A DNA stretch of 64,000 nucleotides from Pedobacter ghigonis (GTDB lineage Bacteria > Bacteroidota > Bacteroidia > Sphingobacteriales > Sphingobacteriaceae): positions 39,613 to 103,612 of the forward strand of contig NZ_CAESCM010000019.1 of NCBI RefSeq assembly GCF_903166585.1, given 5' to 3'. Under the pieces are notes generated by a model, which did no database searches, had not been told where the DNA came from, and was given only the letters and a program-made list of their open reading frames with translations. Position numbers and translations under genes: made by a program. This document shows positions 35,245 to 44,499 of the stretch, in pieces (within the stretch, counting starts at the first letter, position 1; each line of letters begins with the position of its first letter).

Positions 35245-36054
35245 ATGAAACTCCTTTTTAGTCTGGTATTTACCTGCATCATCAGTATCAACCTCTCCTT
35301 TTCGCAAGAACAGCCATTTGTGTTAGGCAAAACCGAAAAAATTAAATCGAAACAACTTGCCGAAACCAGAGCCTTAAACATTTACTTACCCGAAGGTTAC
35401 TCGCCCGACTCGGCCAAAAGCTATCCGGTAATTTACCTTTTAGATGGCTCTGCTAACGAGGATTTCATTCATGTTACAGGATTGGTGCAGTTCTTAACCA
35501 TGATTGAAGCCATGCCCAAATCAATTGTGGTGGGTATTGCCAATGTAGACCGGAAAAGGGATTTTACCTTTCCAACCAGCATTGAAGCTGATTTAAAAGA
35601 CTTTCCAACTACAGGCAAATCAGCCGGTTTCATTGCTTTTATCGAAAAAGAACTGCAGCCCTACATTCAGCAGAAATACAAAAGCAATGGCGAAAAAACA
35701 ATAATAGGGCAATCGCTGGGTGCTTTATTAGCAACAGAAATACTGCTAAAGAAACCTTCACTTTTCACCAATTACCTGATTATTAGTCCGAGTTTATGGT
35801 GGAATAATGAATCGCTTTTAAAGGATATCCCCAAGTATGCCGAAAACCTTTCGAAAGCTAAGGCCAATGTTTTTATAACTGTAGGTACTGAAGGAAAAGT
35901 AATGGAAGAAGATGCTAAAAAGCTTTCAGAAGTTTTAAAGCCTTACCAGAACCTTAGGGTAAACTTTGCACCGCTACCCAACGAAAATCATTTAACCATT
36001 TTGCACAACGGCTTGTATAAGGGCTTTGGTTTGTTGTACCCTAAGAAAAATTAA
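35245..36054 (+). CDS. Esterase of the PF00756 (Fes/esterase D) type, exported
   Basis: 269 residues with a signal peptide (about 1-20, ending NLSFSQ). The esterase core is shown by YPVIYLLDGSANEDF, the nucleophile elbow IGQSLGALLA (Ser at about 157), the WWNNESLL helix and the His in NENHLTILHNGL. Such enzymes cut siderophore esters or acyl glycans. I chose the ATG at 35245 at the signal peptide; an upstream TTG at 35224 is unlikely. Confidence 0.88.
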   Translation: MKLLFSLVFTCIISINLSFSQEQPFVLGKTEKIKSKQLAETRALNIYLPEGYSPDSAKSYPVIYLLDGSANEDFIHVTGLVQFLTMIEAMPKSIVVGIANVDRKRDFTFPTSIEADLKDFPTTGKSAGFIAFIEKELQPYIQQKYKSNGEKTIIGQSLGALLATEILLKKPSLFTNYLIISPSLWWNNESLLKDIPKYAENLSKAKANVFITVGTEGKVMEEDAKKLSEVLKPYQNLRVNFAPLPNENHLTILHNGLYKGFGLLYPKKN

Positions 36055-36066
36055 GGGTTTATATAC

Positions 36067-36131
36067 TGTTGGTAAGGACACCAACTAGCAGAGAATAAGT
36101 CTACATGCTGGTTGGTGAGGACACCAACCAG
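36067..36131. repeat. Two copies of the TTGGTG-AGGA-CACCAA hairpin repeat
   Basis: The second copy (36108-36131) has perfect 10-bp arms CTGGTTGGTG and CACCAACCAG around AGGA. The first (36067-36090) is degenerate. An identical second copy is at 40440-40463. Confidence 0.75.
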
Positions 36132-36154
36132 TAGGAGCAGCTAAGTGGGTGGTT

Positions 36155-36277
36155 CGTCATTGCGAACGGAAGCGCCGGGAATTGCCTGGCGTGAAGCAAT
36201 CTTTTCTGTTAAGGTGTAGCATTAGCAGTAAAACAATAGCAGTATAGATTGCTTCGTCGTACCTCCTCGCAATGACG
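36155..36277. repeat. CGTCATTGCGA...TCGCAATGACG palindromic repeat
   Basis: Starts CGTCATTGCGAACGGAAGCG, then GAAGCAATCTTTTC; ends GATTGCTTCGTCG...CTCGCAATGACG. The ends are reverse complements, about 120 bases apart. Fills most of the gap between the esterase and YpdA genes. Confidence 0.7.
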
Positions 36278-36319
36278 ATAATTCTTCCTGAATCCCCTCC
36301 TTCTAACTTTTTAGGAAGT

Positions 36320-37288
36320 TTATTCTGTAATATTTTTAACAATCATTTCGGCATGTACCCGCGAGTTTTCGATAAATAGCTTGTGGGTATCTAAACCACC
36401 GCAAACCACGCCTGCCAGGTACAATCCCTTTACATTGGTTTCCATCGTTTCTTCGTTATAAAACGGGCAAAGGCTTTCGGGTAAATCAATGCCGAATTTT
36501 CGCAACATCGAAAAATCAGGCTGATATCCGGTCATGGCAATTACAAAATCGTTGGCAATCGTTTTTATTCCTTCAGGTGTTTTAATATCTACCTCATTTT
36601 CCCTGATGGCTACCAGTTCAGAATTGTAAAGTGCTGTAACTTCTCCCTCTTTAATCCGGTTCTGAATATCAGGCCTAACCCAGTATTTTACATGCGGACC
36701 CAAATCGCCACTCCGCACCACCATGGTTACATTTGCACCTTTGCGGTAAGTTTCTAAAGCAGCATCAACTCCCGAATTGTTGGCACCTACAACCACTACA
36801 TTTTGAAAAGCATACAAATGCGGATCTTTATAGTAGTGGGTAACTTTAGGCAAATCTTCTCCCTCTACGTTCATCAATAAGGGCACATCGTAAAAACCTG
36901 TAGCTACAACTACATTTTTAGCAGTATAGGTGGTTTTCGAAGTATTAATTTCAAAAAGACCATCTTCTTTTTTGTCAACCTGCTCTACCCTTTCGAACAA
37001 ATTAATTTTAAGGTCGAATTTCTCTGCCACACGGCGATAATATTCCACCGCTTCGTTGCGGTTTGGCTTCGGATTGATGGTTACAAATGGTACGCCTCCA
37101 ATTTCCAGCCTTTGCGAGGTGGAAAAGAAAGTCATAAAAACCGGGTAATTGAACAAACTGTTTACCAATGCTCCTTTTTCTACAATAATGTAGCTAAGAT
37201 TGGCTTTTTGGGCTTCAATGGCACAAGCCATACCAATGGGGCCGGCACCTATAATTAAAAGGTCGTAATGGTTTTGATTATCTGACAT
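36320..37288 (-). CDS. ypdA: YpdA family bacillithiol disulfide reductase
   Basis: 322-residue flavoprotein that reduces oxidised bacillithiol with NADPH. FAD-binding GAGPIGMACAIEA (13-25), the YpdA-specific MTFFSTSQRLEIGGVPF (about 50-66) and the NADPH site VVVGANNSGVDAALE (about 163-177) are present, and the thioredoxin-reductase CxxC is absent, as expected. The MBL-rhodanese gene lies 156 bases upstream on the same strand. Works with the bacilliredoxin (724-1134) and BshA (52151-53293). Confidence 0.9.
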   Translation of the reverse strand: MSDNQNHYDLLIIGAGPIGMACAIEAQKANLSYIIVEKGALVNSLFNYPVFMTFFSTSQRLEIGGVPFVTINPKPNRNEAVEYYRRVAEKFDLKINLFERVEQVDKKEDGLFEINTSKTTYTAKNVVVATGFYDVPLLMNVEGEDLPKVTHYYKDPHLYAFQNVVVVGANNSGVDAALETYRKGANVTMVVRSGDLGPHVKYWVRPDIQNRIKEGEVTALYNSELVAIRENEVDIKTPEGIKTIANDFVIAMTGYQPDFSMLRKFGIDLPESLCPFYNEETMETNVKGLYLAGVVCGGLDTHKLFIENSRVHAEMIVKNITE

Positions 37289-37370
37289 CTAATATTTTAA
37301 ATTTATTGCCATCTCTGTCCGATAGCTATCTGGTGAAACACCGCGCAATGCCAGTCCTTTGCAGGCGATA

Positions 37371-37423
37371 GAGATCTATTGATGTAGATTTCTCGGCTAT
37401 GCTGCGCTCCGCTCGAAATGACG
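37371..37423. repeat. Half copy of the CTCGAAATGACG repeat
   Basis: GAGATCTATTGATG then TAGATTTCTCGGC...CTCGAAATGACG, matching the right halves of the full copies at 39085-39170 and 57867-57961. Confidence 0.6.
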
Positions 37424-37444
37424 ATCTTTTTTTTTGTGACAGAG

Positions 37445-38860
37445 CTAAGATGTTTTCATGGCTTTACTTGGACAGGCAAAATCGGTTCTTTTTAAACCTG
37501 TATTTTTAATGGCTCCATAACCACCGGCAATATCAATTACCTGCTCTACGCCGCGCGATTTCAGGATCGATGCGGCAATCATAGAACGGTAACCGCCGGC
37601 ACAATGAATATAGTAAGTTGCTTTCGGGTCAATTTCGCCCATCCAGTCGTCTATAAAATCTAAGGGGCGGCTAAGCGTAAACTCCAGGTGCTCCGATTCA
37701 TATTCGCCGGGCTTGCGCACATCGAGTGCAGTAATATCTGTATCAGTAGCAACCTGTTCAAAAGTATCGGCTGAGATCGATTCGATGGTATCTATTTCTT
37801 TATCGGCAGCAATCCAGTTTTCAAAGCCACCATCCAGATAACCAACGGTACTATCGTAACCTACGCGGGTTAAGCGTGTAATGGTTTCTTCCGCTTTACC
37901 TTGCTCGGTAATCAATAAAATAGGTTGCTGCAAATCGGTAATTAATGCGCCAACCCATGGTGCAAACTGCCCGTTCAACCCAATATTAATTGAATTTGGG
38001 ATAAAACCTTTTGCAAAAACCTGTGGATCGCGGGTGTCGAGCATAATGGCTCCGGTTTGGTTGGCCATATCTTCAAATTGCTGAGGAGTTAAAGCATTTA
38101 AACCTTTTTCGTAAACTTCATCAATGCTTTCTACCCCACCTTTATTAATAGCTGCGTTTTTGGCAAAATATTGTGGCGGAGGCAAAATACCATCGGTAAC
38201 CTCAGCAATAAACTGTTCTTTCGTTTCAGCTTTCAATGCATAGTTTACCTGTTTCTGGTGGCCCAATGTATCAAAAGTTTCTTTACTCATGCTTTTGCCA
38301 CAGGCCGATCCAGCACCATGTGCCGGGTAAACAATTACATCATCGGCCAGGGGCTTAATTTTTTCGTTTAGCGAGTCGTAGAGCATCCCAGCTAAATCTT
38401 CCATGGTTAAGTTGCCTTTTTGAGCCAGGTCCGGGCGACCAACATCGCCAATAAACAAAGTATCGCCACTAAAAATGCAGTGATCTTTACCGTTCTCATC
38501 GGTTAACAAATAAGTAGTCGATTCTAAAGTATGGCCGGGTGTGTGTAAAGCTGTAATGGTTAGGTCACCTAATTTAAACTGTTCTCCATCTTTAGCAATA
38601 TGTGCTTTAAATTCAGTTTTTGCAGTTGGACCGTAAATAATCTCTGCACCCGATTTCTCTGCCAAATCTACATGGCCCGAAACGAAATCGGCATGAAAAT
38701 GGGTTTCGAAAATATATTTAATAACCGCACCGGCTTTTTCGGCCTTTTTTAAATAAGTGGCAACTTCTCTTAAAGGATCGATAATCGCAGCCTCGCCATT
38801 ACTTTCGATGTAATAGGCAGCTTCTGCCAGGCAGCCTGTATATATTTGTTCTATTTTCAT
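37445..38860 (-). CDS. MBL fold-rhodanese fusion (persulfide dioxygenase/sulfurtransferase-like)
   Basis: 471 residues. An N-terminal metallo-beta-lactamase domain has HFHADFVSGH (about 54-63) and HTPGHT, the mono-iron type found in ETHE1 and CstB persulfide dioxygenases; the sixth position is Phe instead of His, which such mono-iron sites tolerate. Two rhodanese domains follow: the first lacks an active cysteine (LITEQGK), the second has it in YIHCAGGYRS (Cys at about 420). Its place before ypdA suggests oxidation of bacillithiol or other thiol persulfides. I chose the ATG at 38858-38860. Confidence 0.87.
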   Translation of the reverse strand: MKIEQIYTGCLAEAAYYIESNGEAAIIDPLREVATYLKKAEKAGAVIKYIFETHFHADFVSGHVDLAEKSGAEIIYGPTAKTEFKAHIAKDGEQFKLGDLTITALHTPGHTLESTTYLLTDENGKDHCIFSGDTLFIGDVGRPDLAQKGNLTMEDLAGMLYDSLNEKIKPLADDVIVYPAHGAGSACGKSMSKETFDTLGHQKQVNYALKAETKEQFIAEVTDGILPPPQYFAKNAAINKGGVESIDEVYEKGLNALTPQQFEDMANQTGAIMLDTRDPQVFAKGFIPNSINIGLNGQFAPWVGALITDLQQPILLITEQGKAEETITRLTRVGYDSTVGYLDGGFENWIAADKEIDTIESISADTFEQVATDTDITALDVRKPGEYESEHLEFTLSRPLDFIDDWMGEIDPKATYYIHCAGGYRSMIAASILKSRGVEQVIDIAGGYGAIKNTGLKRTDFACPSKAMKTS

Positions 38861-38872
38861 GATTCTTCGTAA

Positions 38873-38955
38873 CGTCACTCTGAATTCATTTCAGGGTCTT
38901 ACAGAAAGATGCTGAAACACCCATCCGACCAGCCGAGCGGAAGTTCAGCATGACG
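38873..38955. repeat. CGTCACTCTGAA...TTCAGCATGACG repeat
   Basis: CGTCACTCTGAATTCATTTCAG at the left and GAAGTTCAGCATGACG at the right pair with mismatches, with GATGCTGAAACA between. Same family as 11574-11638. Begins 12 bases before the MBL-rhodanese start codon. Confidence 0.55.
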
Positions 38956-39084
38956 ATTTGTTCCTAGCAAAAATAGGGCTAAAACCGGATATCCGAAATG
39001 ATACTGCTCATAATTGCAGAAGTTTTACTTATTAGCGCGTGTTAGACCTCACAGGTTATCATTGACAAACTCCAATAAAAAAAT

Positions 39085-39170
39085 CGTCATCTCGACTGTA
39101 ACGCAGTGGAATGGAGAGATCTATCTCGAGATAGATTTCTCGACTACGCTTCACTACGCTCGAAATGACG
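39085..39170. repeat. CGTCATCTCGA...CTCGAAATGACG palindromic repeat
   Basis: The halves CGTCATCTCGACTGTAACGC / GGAGAGATCT and AGATTTCTCGACTACGC / GCTCGAAATGACG are imperfect reverse complements around CTCGAG. A full related copy is at 57867-57961. Confidence 0.75.
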
Positions 39171-39197
39171 TTAAAGTTAGGAGAGCAAACCGCTACA

Positions 39198-40217
39198 CTA
39201 ATCCTTAGTCAACTCTCCCCTCAGCGGTTCTTCCATCAACCTGCGGCTTTCTTCAAGTGGTAAACCCAGCCCCATCACAAACATCAGTTTGGTTACGGTA
39301 GCCTCGAAGGTTAAATCGTAGCCACTTAATACCCCCATTTTTAGCAGTTCCCTGCTGGTTTCGTATCGGCCCAATTGTACCGATCCTTTTTTACACTGCG
39401 AAATATCAATGATGATTTTTCCATTCAAAATGGCCTGTCGCAAACTATCTAAAAACCATTGCGCGGTGGTGGTATTGCCCGAACCGAATGTTTCTAAAAT
39501 AATGGCATCTACCTTCGAATCGGTAATGGCCTGAACGGCTTGTGGGGTAATGCCCGGATATAATTTCAGCACACCAATATTCGAATTGAAGTTGGTATGC
39601 AGGGTTAATTTGCCTTGCGGGGCTTTAATGATATAATTTCTGTAGAACTGCAGGTGAACACCAGCCTCGGCTAAAATGGGGTAATTGGGTGAGCGGAAAG
39701 CCTCAAATTTCTCGCTGTTGTATTTAATAGAACGGTTACCCCTAAACAACTGTGCATCAAAATAAATGCAAACCTCTGGAAACAATGCCCTGCCATCTTC
39801 TTTGGTAGCGGCTATTTCGAGGGCAGTAATTAAATTCTCTTTGGCATCTGTCCTGATTTCGCCTATTGGCAATTGCGAACCGGTTAAAACAACTGGTTTA
39901 TCCAGATTTTCGAGCATAAAACTCAATGCCGAAGCGGTAAAAGCCATGGTATCAGATCCATGCAAAATCACAAAACCATCGTACTGATCGTATTTATTGT
40001 AAATCAGGTCGGCCAAAGTCTTCCAGATTTCGGGATCCATGTTCGATGAATCGAGTACCGGATTAAAGGAATGTACATCTAAATGATAATCTAAACGGTT
40101 TAATTCCGGAACATTTTCTTTGATCTGTTCGAAATTAAAGGGAACTAACATCCCGTTGGTAGGATCGTTAACCATACCGATGGTACCACCGGTATAAATT
40201 ATAAGTACTTTGGTCAT
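39198..40217 (-). CDS. ansA: Type I (cytoplasmic) L-asparaginase
   Basis: 339 residues, no signal peptide, so the cytoplasmic form. Hydrolyses asparagine to aspartate and ammonia. The two threonine motifs are YTGGTIGM (8-15) and HGSDTMAFTASALSF (about 85-99), with the Lys in TDAKENL. Monocistronic between repeat-rich gaps. Confidence 0.94.
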   Translation of the reverse strand: MTKVLIIYTGGTIGMVNDPTNGMLVPFNFEQIKENVPELNRLDYHLDVHSFNPVLDSSNMDPEIWKTLADLIYNKYDQYDGFVILHGSDTMAFTASALSFMLENLDKPVVLTGSQLPIGEIRTDAKENLITALEIAATKEDGRALFPEVCIYFDAQLFRGNRSIKYNSEKFEAFRSPNYPILAEAGVHLQFYRNYIIKAPQGKLTLHTNFNSNIGVLKLYPGITPQAVQAITDSKVDAIILETFGSGNTTTAQWFLDSLRQAILNGKIIIDISQCKKGSVQLGRYETSRELLKMGVLSGYDLTFEATVTKLMFVMGLGLPLEESRRLMEEPLRGELTKD

Positions 40218-40380
40218 TTGGTTGGTGAAGGTTGCTCACCGCAAAGAAAGCAAAAAATTACAAATGATAGGTCGATATTTTGAAATTATCAACAAAAACA
40301 TCCATTAAAACGCTTTAGTTGCCAATAAAATAAAAAATTTAGTTTTTATTTACCAAATCAGCAAAATGGATTGTAGTATG

Positions 40381-40463
40381 CTGGTTGGTGAGGATATCAA
40401 GTAAATGAAGAGATGCTGAACAATAGCGATGAACTAAAGCTGGTTGGTGAGGACACCAACCAG
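40381..40463. repeat. Further copies of the CTGGTTGGTG hairpin repeat
   Basis: 40381-40400 is a half copy (CTGGTTGGTGAGGATATCAA). 40440-40463 is a perfect copy identical to that at 36108-36131, with 10-bp arms around AGGA. Lies just after the TatD stop. Confidence 0.75.
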
Positions 40464-40478
40464 TAGATGAAATACTTT

Positions 40479-41246
40479 TTAAACGCCAAAAATCTTTTTC
40501 GAATTCGCTGTGGTTACAGCTGCAATCTCTTCAATAGATGCGCCATAAATATCTACCAGTTTCTGGGCAATATAAATCAGGTAGCTGCTTTCGTTGGGTT
40601 TACCGCGGAATGGCACCGGTGCCAGATAAGGCGAATCGGTTTCCAGCACCACATTCGCCAAAGGAATATCAGCAAGTACAGCATCCAGTCCTGCTTTTTT
40701 ATAGGTAATAACGCCGCCAATACCTAGATAGAAATTTAAATCGATGGCCTGTTTTGCCTGTGCCAAATTACCGGTAAAACAATGGAAAATTCCACGGAGT
40801 TTTTCGTCCTTTTCACTTTCTAAAACTTCAAAAACCTCGTCAAAGGCTTCACGACAATGGATTACGATAGGCAACCCCAAATCTTTAGCCCAGGCAATCT
40901 GTTTATGAAAGGCATCCTGCTGAATCGCCAAAGTCGTTTTATCCCAATATAAATCGATTCCAATTTCGCCGACGGCATAAATCTTCCTTCCGGCAATACT
41001 TGCATAGATCTCATCAAGCACACTCAGGTAATCTTCTTTTACATCACAAGGGTGCAAGCCAGCCATAGCAAAACAATTTTCCGGATATTTTGCTACCAGA
41101 TCATCAATCATCGCAATCGATTTTACATCTACGTTTGGCAAAAACAAACGGTTCACATTGTTTTCAAAGCAGCGCTCCATTAACTGCGCCTGTTTTTCGG
41201 CATCTTGCTCGTAATATAAATGGGTATGGGTATCGGTGAAAATCAT
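40479..41246 (-). CDS. TatD family metal-dependent hydrolase
   Basis: 255 residues. TIM-barrel nuclease-type hydrolase with metal ligands at DTHTHLY (4-10), the Glu in AVGEIGIDLYWD (about 92), CREAFDE and FHCFTGN in the middle, and ETDSPYLAP (about 205-213) near the end. TatD enzymes act as 3'-5' DNases and in D-aminoacyl-tRNA clearance. I chose the ATG at 41244-41246, where the domain begins. uvrA lies about 95 bases further along, on the same strand. Confidence 0.93.
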   Translation of the reverse strand: MIFTDTHTHLYYEQDAEKQAQLMERCFENNVNRLFLPNVDVKSIAMIDDLVAKYPENCFAMAGLHPCDVKEDYLSVLDEIYASIAGRKIYAVGEIGIDLYWDKTTLAIQQDAFHKQIAWAKDLGLPIVIHCREAFDEVFEVLESEKDEKLRGIFHCFTGNLAQAKQAIDLNFYLGIGGVITYKKAGLDAVLADIPLANVVLETDSPYLAPVPFRGKPNESSYLIYIAQKLVDIYGASIEEIAAVTTANSKKIFGV

Positions 41247-41341
41247 TTTTGTAATGTTAAATGGATGATGGAAACCGTAATATGAAAGATGGGTGATGTC
41301 CTTCGATAGACTCAGGCTCACAAATCACTTGTAACTTCTGA

Positions 41342-44260
41342 TTACTTTTTCTTTTTAGCTGTACTTTTCTTCGGTGCTTTGGCAATAGCCTCCGAGCTTC
41401 CGACTGCGGACTCCGGACTATATTCCATTTCCTTCTTCAAAAATTTACCAGTTAAGCTGATCGGATTCTGGATCAAACCTTCAGGAGTACCTTCAAACAG
41501 GATTCTTCCGCCTCCGGCCCCACCTTCTTCACCCAGATCAATTACCCAATCGGCAACTTTTACCACATCTAAATTGTGTTCGATCACCAAAATGGTATTT
41601 CCCTTATCAACCAACTCCTGCAGCACGCCTAAAAGCACGCGAATATCTTCAAAATGGAGTCCGGTAGTAGGTTCGTCTAAAATATAGAATGTTTTGCCGG
41701 TATCTTTTTTAGATAGTTCTGTAGCCAGCTTAACCCGCTGAGCCTCGCCACCTGAAAGGGTAACTGACGATTGGCCCAAAGTAATGTAACCTAAACCAAC
41801 ATCCTTTAAGGTTTTTATTTTTCTGTAAATAATCGGAATATTTTCAAAGAAATCGCAGGCATCTTCAATACTCATATCTAGCACATCGCTGATCGATTTC
41901 CCCCTGAAACGCACCTCTAAAGTTTCGCGGTTATATCGTTTACCTCCACACTCTTCGCAAGGCACCTGCACATCAGGCAGGAAATTCATTTCAATTACCT
42001 TTAATCCGGCTCCCTGACAGGTTTCGCAACGGCCACCTTTTACATTGAAAGAAAAACGGCCAGGTTTATAGCCCCTGATCTTTGCCTCTGGCAGTTGTAC
42101 AAAGAGGTTACGGATATCTGAAAACACTCCGGTATAAGTTGAAGGGTTAGACCGCGGTGTTCTGCCAATCGGTGCCTGATCAATCTCAATTACCTTATCA
42201 ATTTCTTTTAAACCACTAATTTTCTCGTAAGGAAGCGGCGTTTTTTTAGCCCTGAAGAAATGGTGGTTCAATATCGGGTACAAAGTTTCGGTAATTAAAC
42301 TCGATTTACCAGAACCGGATACGCCCGTTACCGCAATAAATTTACCTAGCGGAAAATCAACCGAAACTGATTTTAAGTTATGTCCGGTAGCTTTAATAAT
42401 CGACAATTTATGTCCGTTACCTTTTCTACGCTCCTTAGGTGTTTCAATTTTCTTGGTTCCATTTAAGTAAGCAGAAGTTAGGGTTTTCGATTTCAGGATT
42501 TCTTTTGCAGTACCCTCAGCAACCACTGTTCCGCCGTGAATACCTGCCCCCGGACCAACATCAATTACCCAGTCGGCCTCCATAATCATATCCTTATCGT
42601 GCTCTACCACCAAAACGGTATTCCCTAAATCGCGGAGATTTTTAAGAGCATTAATTAAACGCTCATTATCACGCTGATGTAAACCAATGCTCGGTTCATC
42701 CAGAATGTACATTACATTCATCAACTGCGAACCAATCTGCGTAGCCAAACGGATCCGTTGTGCCTCACCACCCGAAAGGGTACGCGCGGTTCTATCTAAA
42801 GTTAAATAAGTTAAACCCACATCGGTCAAGAACCCGATTCTGGCTTTAATTTCTTTTAATATCTCTTTTGCAATAATATTCTGGCGGTCTGAAAGCCGTT
42901 CGTCAACCTTTTCGAACCATTGGTGCAGGTTGCTGATATCCATAGAAGAAAGCTCGAAAATATTCTTCCCATCTACTTTAAAATGCAGGCTTTCCTTTTT
43001 TAAACGGGCACCGTTACATTCCGGACAGGTTTTTAGTTTACGAAACTCGTCCATATCATCGGATGCAGACTCGCTCCTTTTTTCGTTCTGCTCTTCCAGC
43101 ATCTTAATAATACCATCGAAAGTGATATTATAGTTCTGCACATTCCATTTGTTGTATTCTACTTCAACTTTGATCAGATCGGGTGAACCATTCAAAATCA
43201 TGTTGATTACCTCGTCGCTCAGTTTTTCGATTGGTGTAGAAAGCGAGAAACTGTATTTTTTGGCCAGCGCTTTTAACACCTGGAACATCCAGATATCGCG
43301 GTACTCGCCAAGCGGGGCCAAACCACCGTTTAAAATGCTCAGTTTTGGATTCGGGATAACCGATTCCTTATCAACCACAAAAATATAACCCAAACCATCG
43401 CAACGCTCGCAGGCACCATAAGGCGAGTTGAACGAGAAACTGTTTGGCTGTGGTTCATCGTAAGAAATACCTGTTGTAGGGCACATCAAAAACTTACTGA
43501 AATGCGCTACATGATTATCCTTATCGCTGATTTTGATTACGCCCTTACCCATTTTCATCGCAGTTTGAAGCGAATCCAACAAGCGCTTTTTATCTTTGGT
43601 ATCGATAATCAGGCGATCAATCACTACTTCAATATCGTGTATTTTGTACCTGTCGACCTGCATTTTGGCGGTAATATCTTTTATTTCGCCATCCACACGC
43701 ACCTTTACATAACCTTGCTTACGGATCTGCTCAAAAAGTTCGCGGTAATGTCCTTTTCTACCTTTAACCACTGGGGCTAAAATGTTTACGGCAACACCAT
43801 CAAATTTGCGGAAAATGTTCCGCAATATCTGATCTTCGCTCATGCGCTCCATTTTCTCTCCCGTATTGTACGAGTAAGCATCGGCCACACGGGCATAGAG
43901 CAAACGCATAAAATCGTAAATCTCGGTAATGGTGCCCACTGTAGATCGTGGGTTTTTACTGGTGGTTTTCTGCTCAATGGCAATAACCGGACTCAATCCC
44001 GAAACTTTATCCACATCGGGGCGCTCCATCCCCCCCATAAACTGACGACTGTAGGCGCTAAATGTTTCCATGTAACGGCGCTGGCCTTCAGCATAAATGG
44101 TATCGAAAGCTAAGGATGATTTCCCGCTACCACTTAAGCCTGTAATTACAACGAGCTGGTTGCGCGGAAAACTTACATCTATATTCTTTAAATTATGTAC
44201 CCTCGCACCATATACTTCTACATCTTTTTGCTCACCGAGGTCGATAGATTTATTGCTCAT
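41342..44260 (-). CDS. uvrA: Excinuclease ABC subunit A (UvrA)
   Basis: 972 residues, slightly longer than the usual 940 because of a Lys-rich tail (APKKSTAKKKK). Damage-recognition ATPase of nucleotide excision repair. Two ABC units: Walker A GLSGSGKSSL (41-50) and GVSGSGKSSL (about 655), and two LSGGEAQR signatures. The zinc modules CERCDG, CPECNG, CETCQG and CEECGG are complete. Confidence 0.97.
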   Translation of the reverse strand: MSNKSIDLGEQKDVEVYGARVHNLKNIDVSFPRNQLVVITGLSGSGKSSLAFDTIYAEGQRRYMETFSAYSRQFMGGMERPDVDKVSGLSPVIAIEQKTTSKNPRSTVGTITEIYDFMRLLYARVADAYSYNTGEKMERMSEDQILRNIFRKFDGVAVNILAPVVKGRKGHYRELFEQIRKQGYVKVRVDGEIKDITAKMQVDRYKIHDIEVVIDRLIIDTKDKKRLLDSLQTAMKMGKGVIKISDKDNHVAHFSKFLMCPTTGISYDEPQPNSFSFNSPYGACERCDGLGYIFVVDKESVIPNPKLSILNGGLAPLGEYRDIWMFQVLKALAKKYSFSLSTPIEKLSDEVINMILNGSPDLIKVEVEYNKWNVQNYNITFDGIIKMLEEQNEKRSESASDDMDEFRKLKTCPECNGARLKKESLHFKVDGKNIFELSSMDISNLHQWFEKVDERLSDRQNIIAKEILKEIKARIGFLTDVGLTYLTLDRTARTLSGGEAQRIRLATQIGSQLMNVMYILDEPSIGLHQRDNERLINALKNLRDLGNTVLVVEHDKDMIMEADWVIDVGPGAGIHGGTVVAEGTAKEILKSKTLTSAYLNGTKKIETPKERRKGNGHKLSIIKATGHNLKSVSVDFPLGKFIAVTGVSGSGKSSLITETLYPILNHHFFRAKKTPLPYEKISGLKEIDKVIEIDQAPIGRTPRSNPSTYTGVFSDIRNLFVQLPEAKIRGYKPGRFSFNVKGGRCETCQGAGLKVIEMNFLPDVQVPCEECGGKRYNRETLEVRFRGKSISDVLDMSIEDACDFFENIPIIYRKIKTLKDVGLGYITLGQSSVTLSGGEAQRVKLATELSKKDTGKTFYILDEPTTGLHFEDIRVLLGVLQELVDKGNTILVIEHNLDVVKVADWVIDLGEEGGAGGGRILFEGTPEGLIQNPISLTGKFLKKEMEYSPESAVGSSEAIAKAPKKSTAKKKK

Positions 44261-44499
44261 ATTTTATTTAAAGTTGGGGATAAGGTCGGGCAACTGAAAA
44301 AGCCAGATTTCAATCGGCAAAATTGCTAAAAATTTTATCAAAAAGAAAGTCTAATTCAATCTGTATTAAGGATTAAATGTCATAATGTAAAAGCTATATT
44401 TTGAAATAAGTTGCCATCTTTTTTCCACATCATAAACGTTGCGGAATGGACGATGGTTTTGTATTTTTAGAGAAAAAACCGACTCTTTTTTTTGTAAAA

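Noticed and set aside
39014..39208. A 64-codon frame in the gap between the MBL-rhodanese and asparaginase genes
   Set aside because: It runs through the palindromic repeat 39085-39170 and ends inside the asparaginase gene; not a gene.
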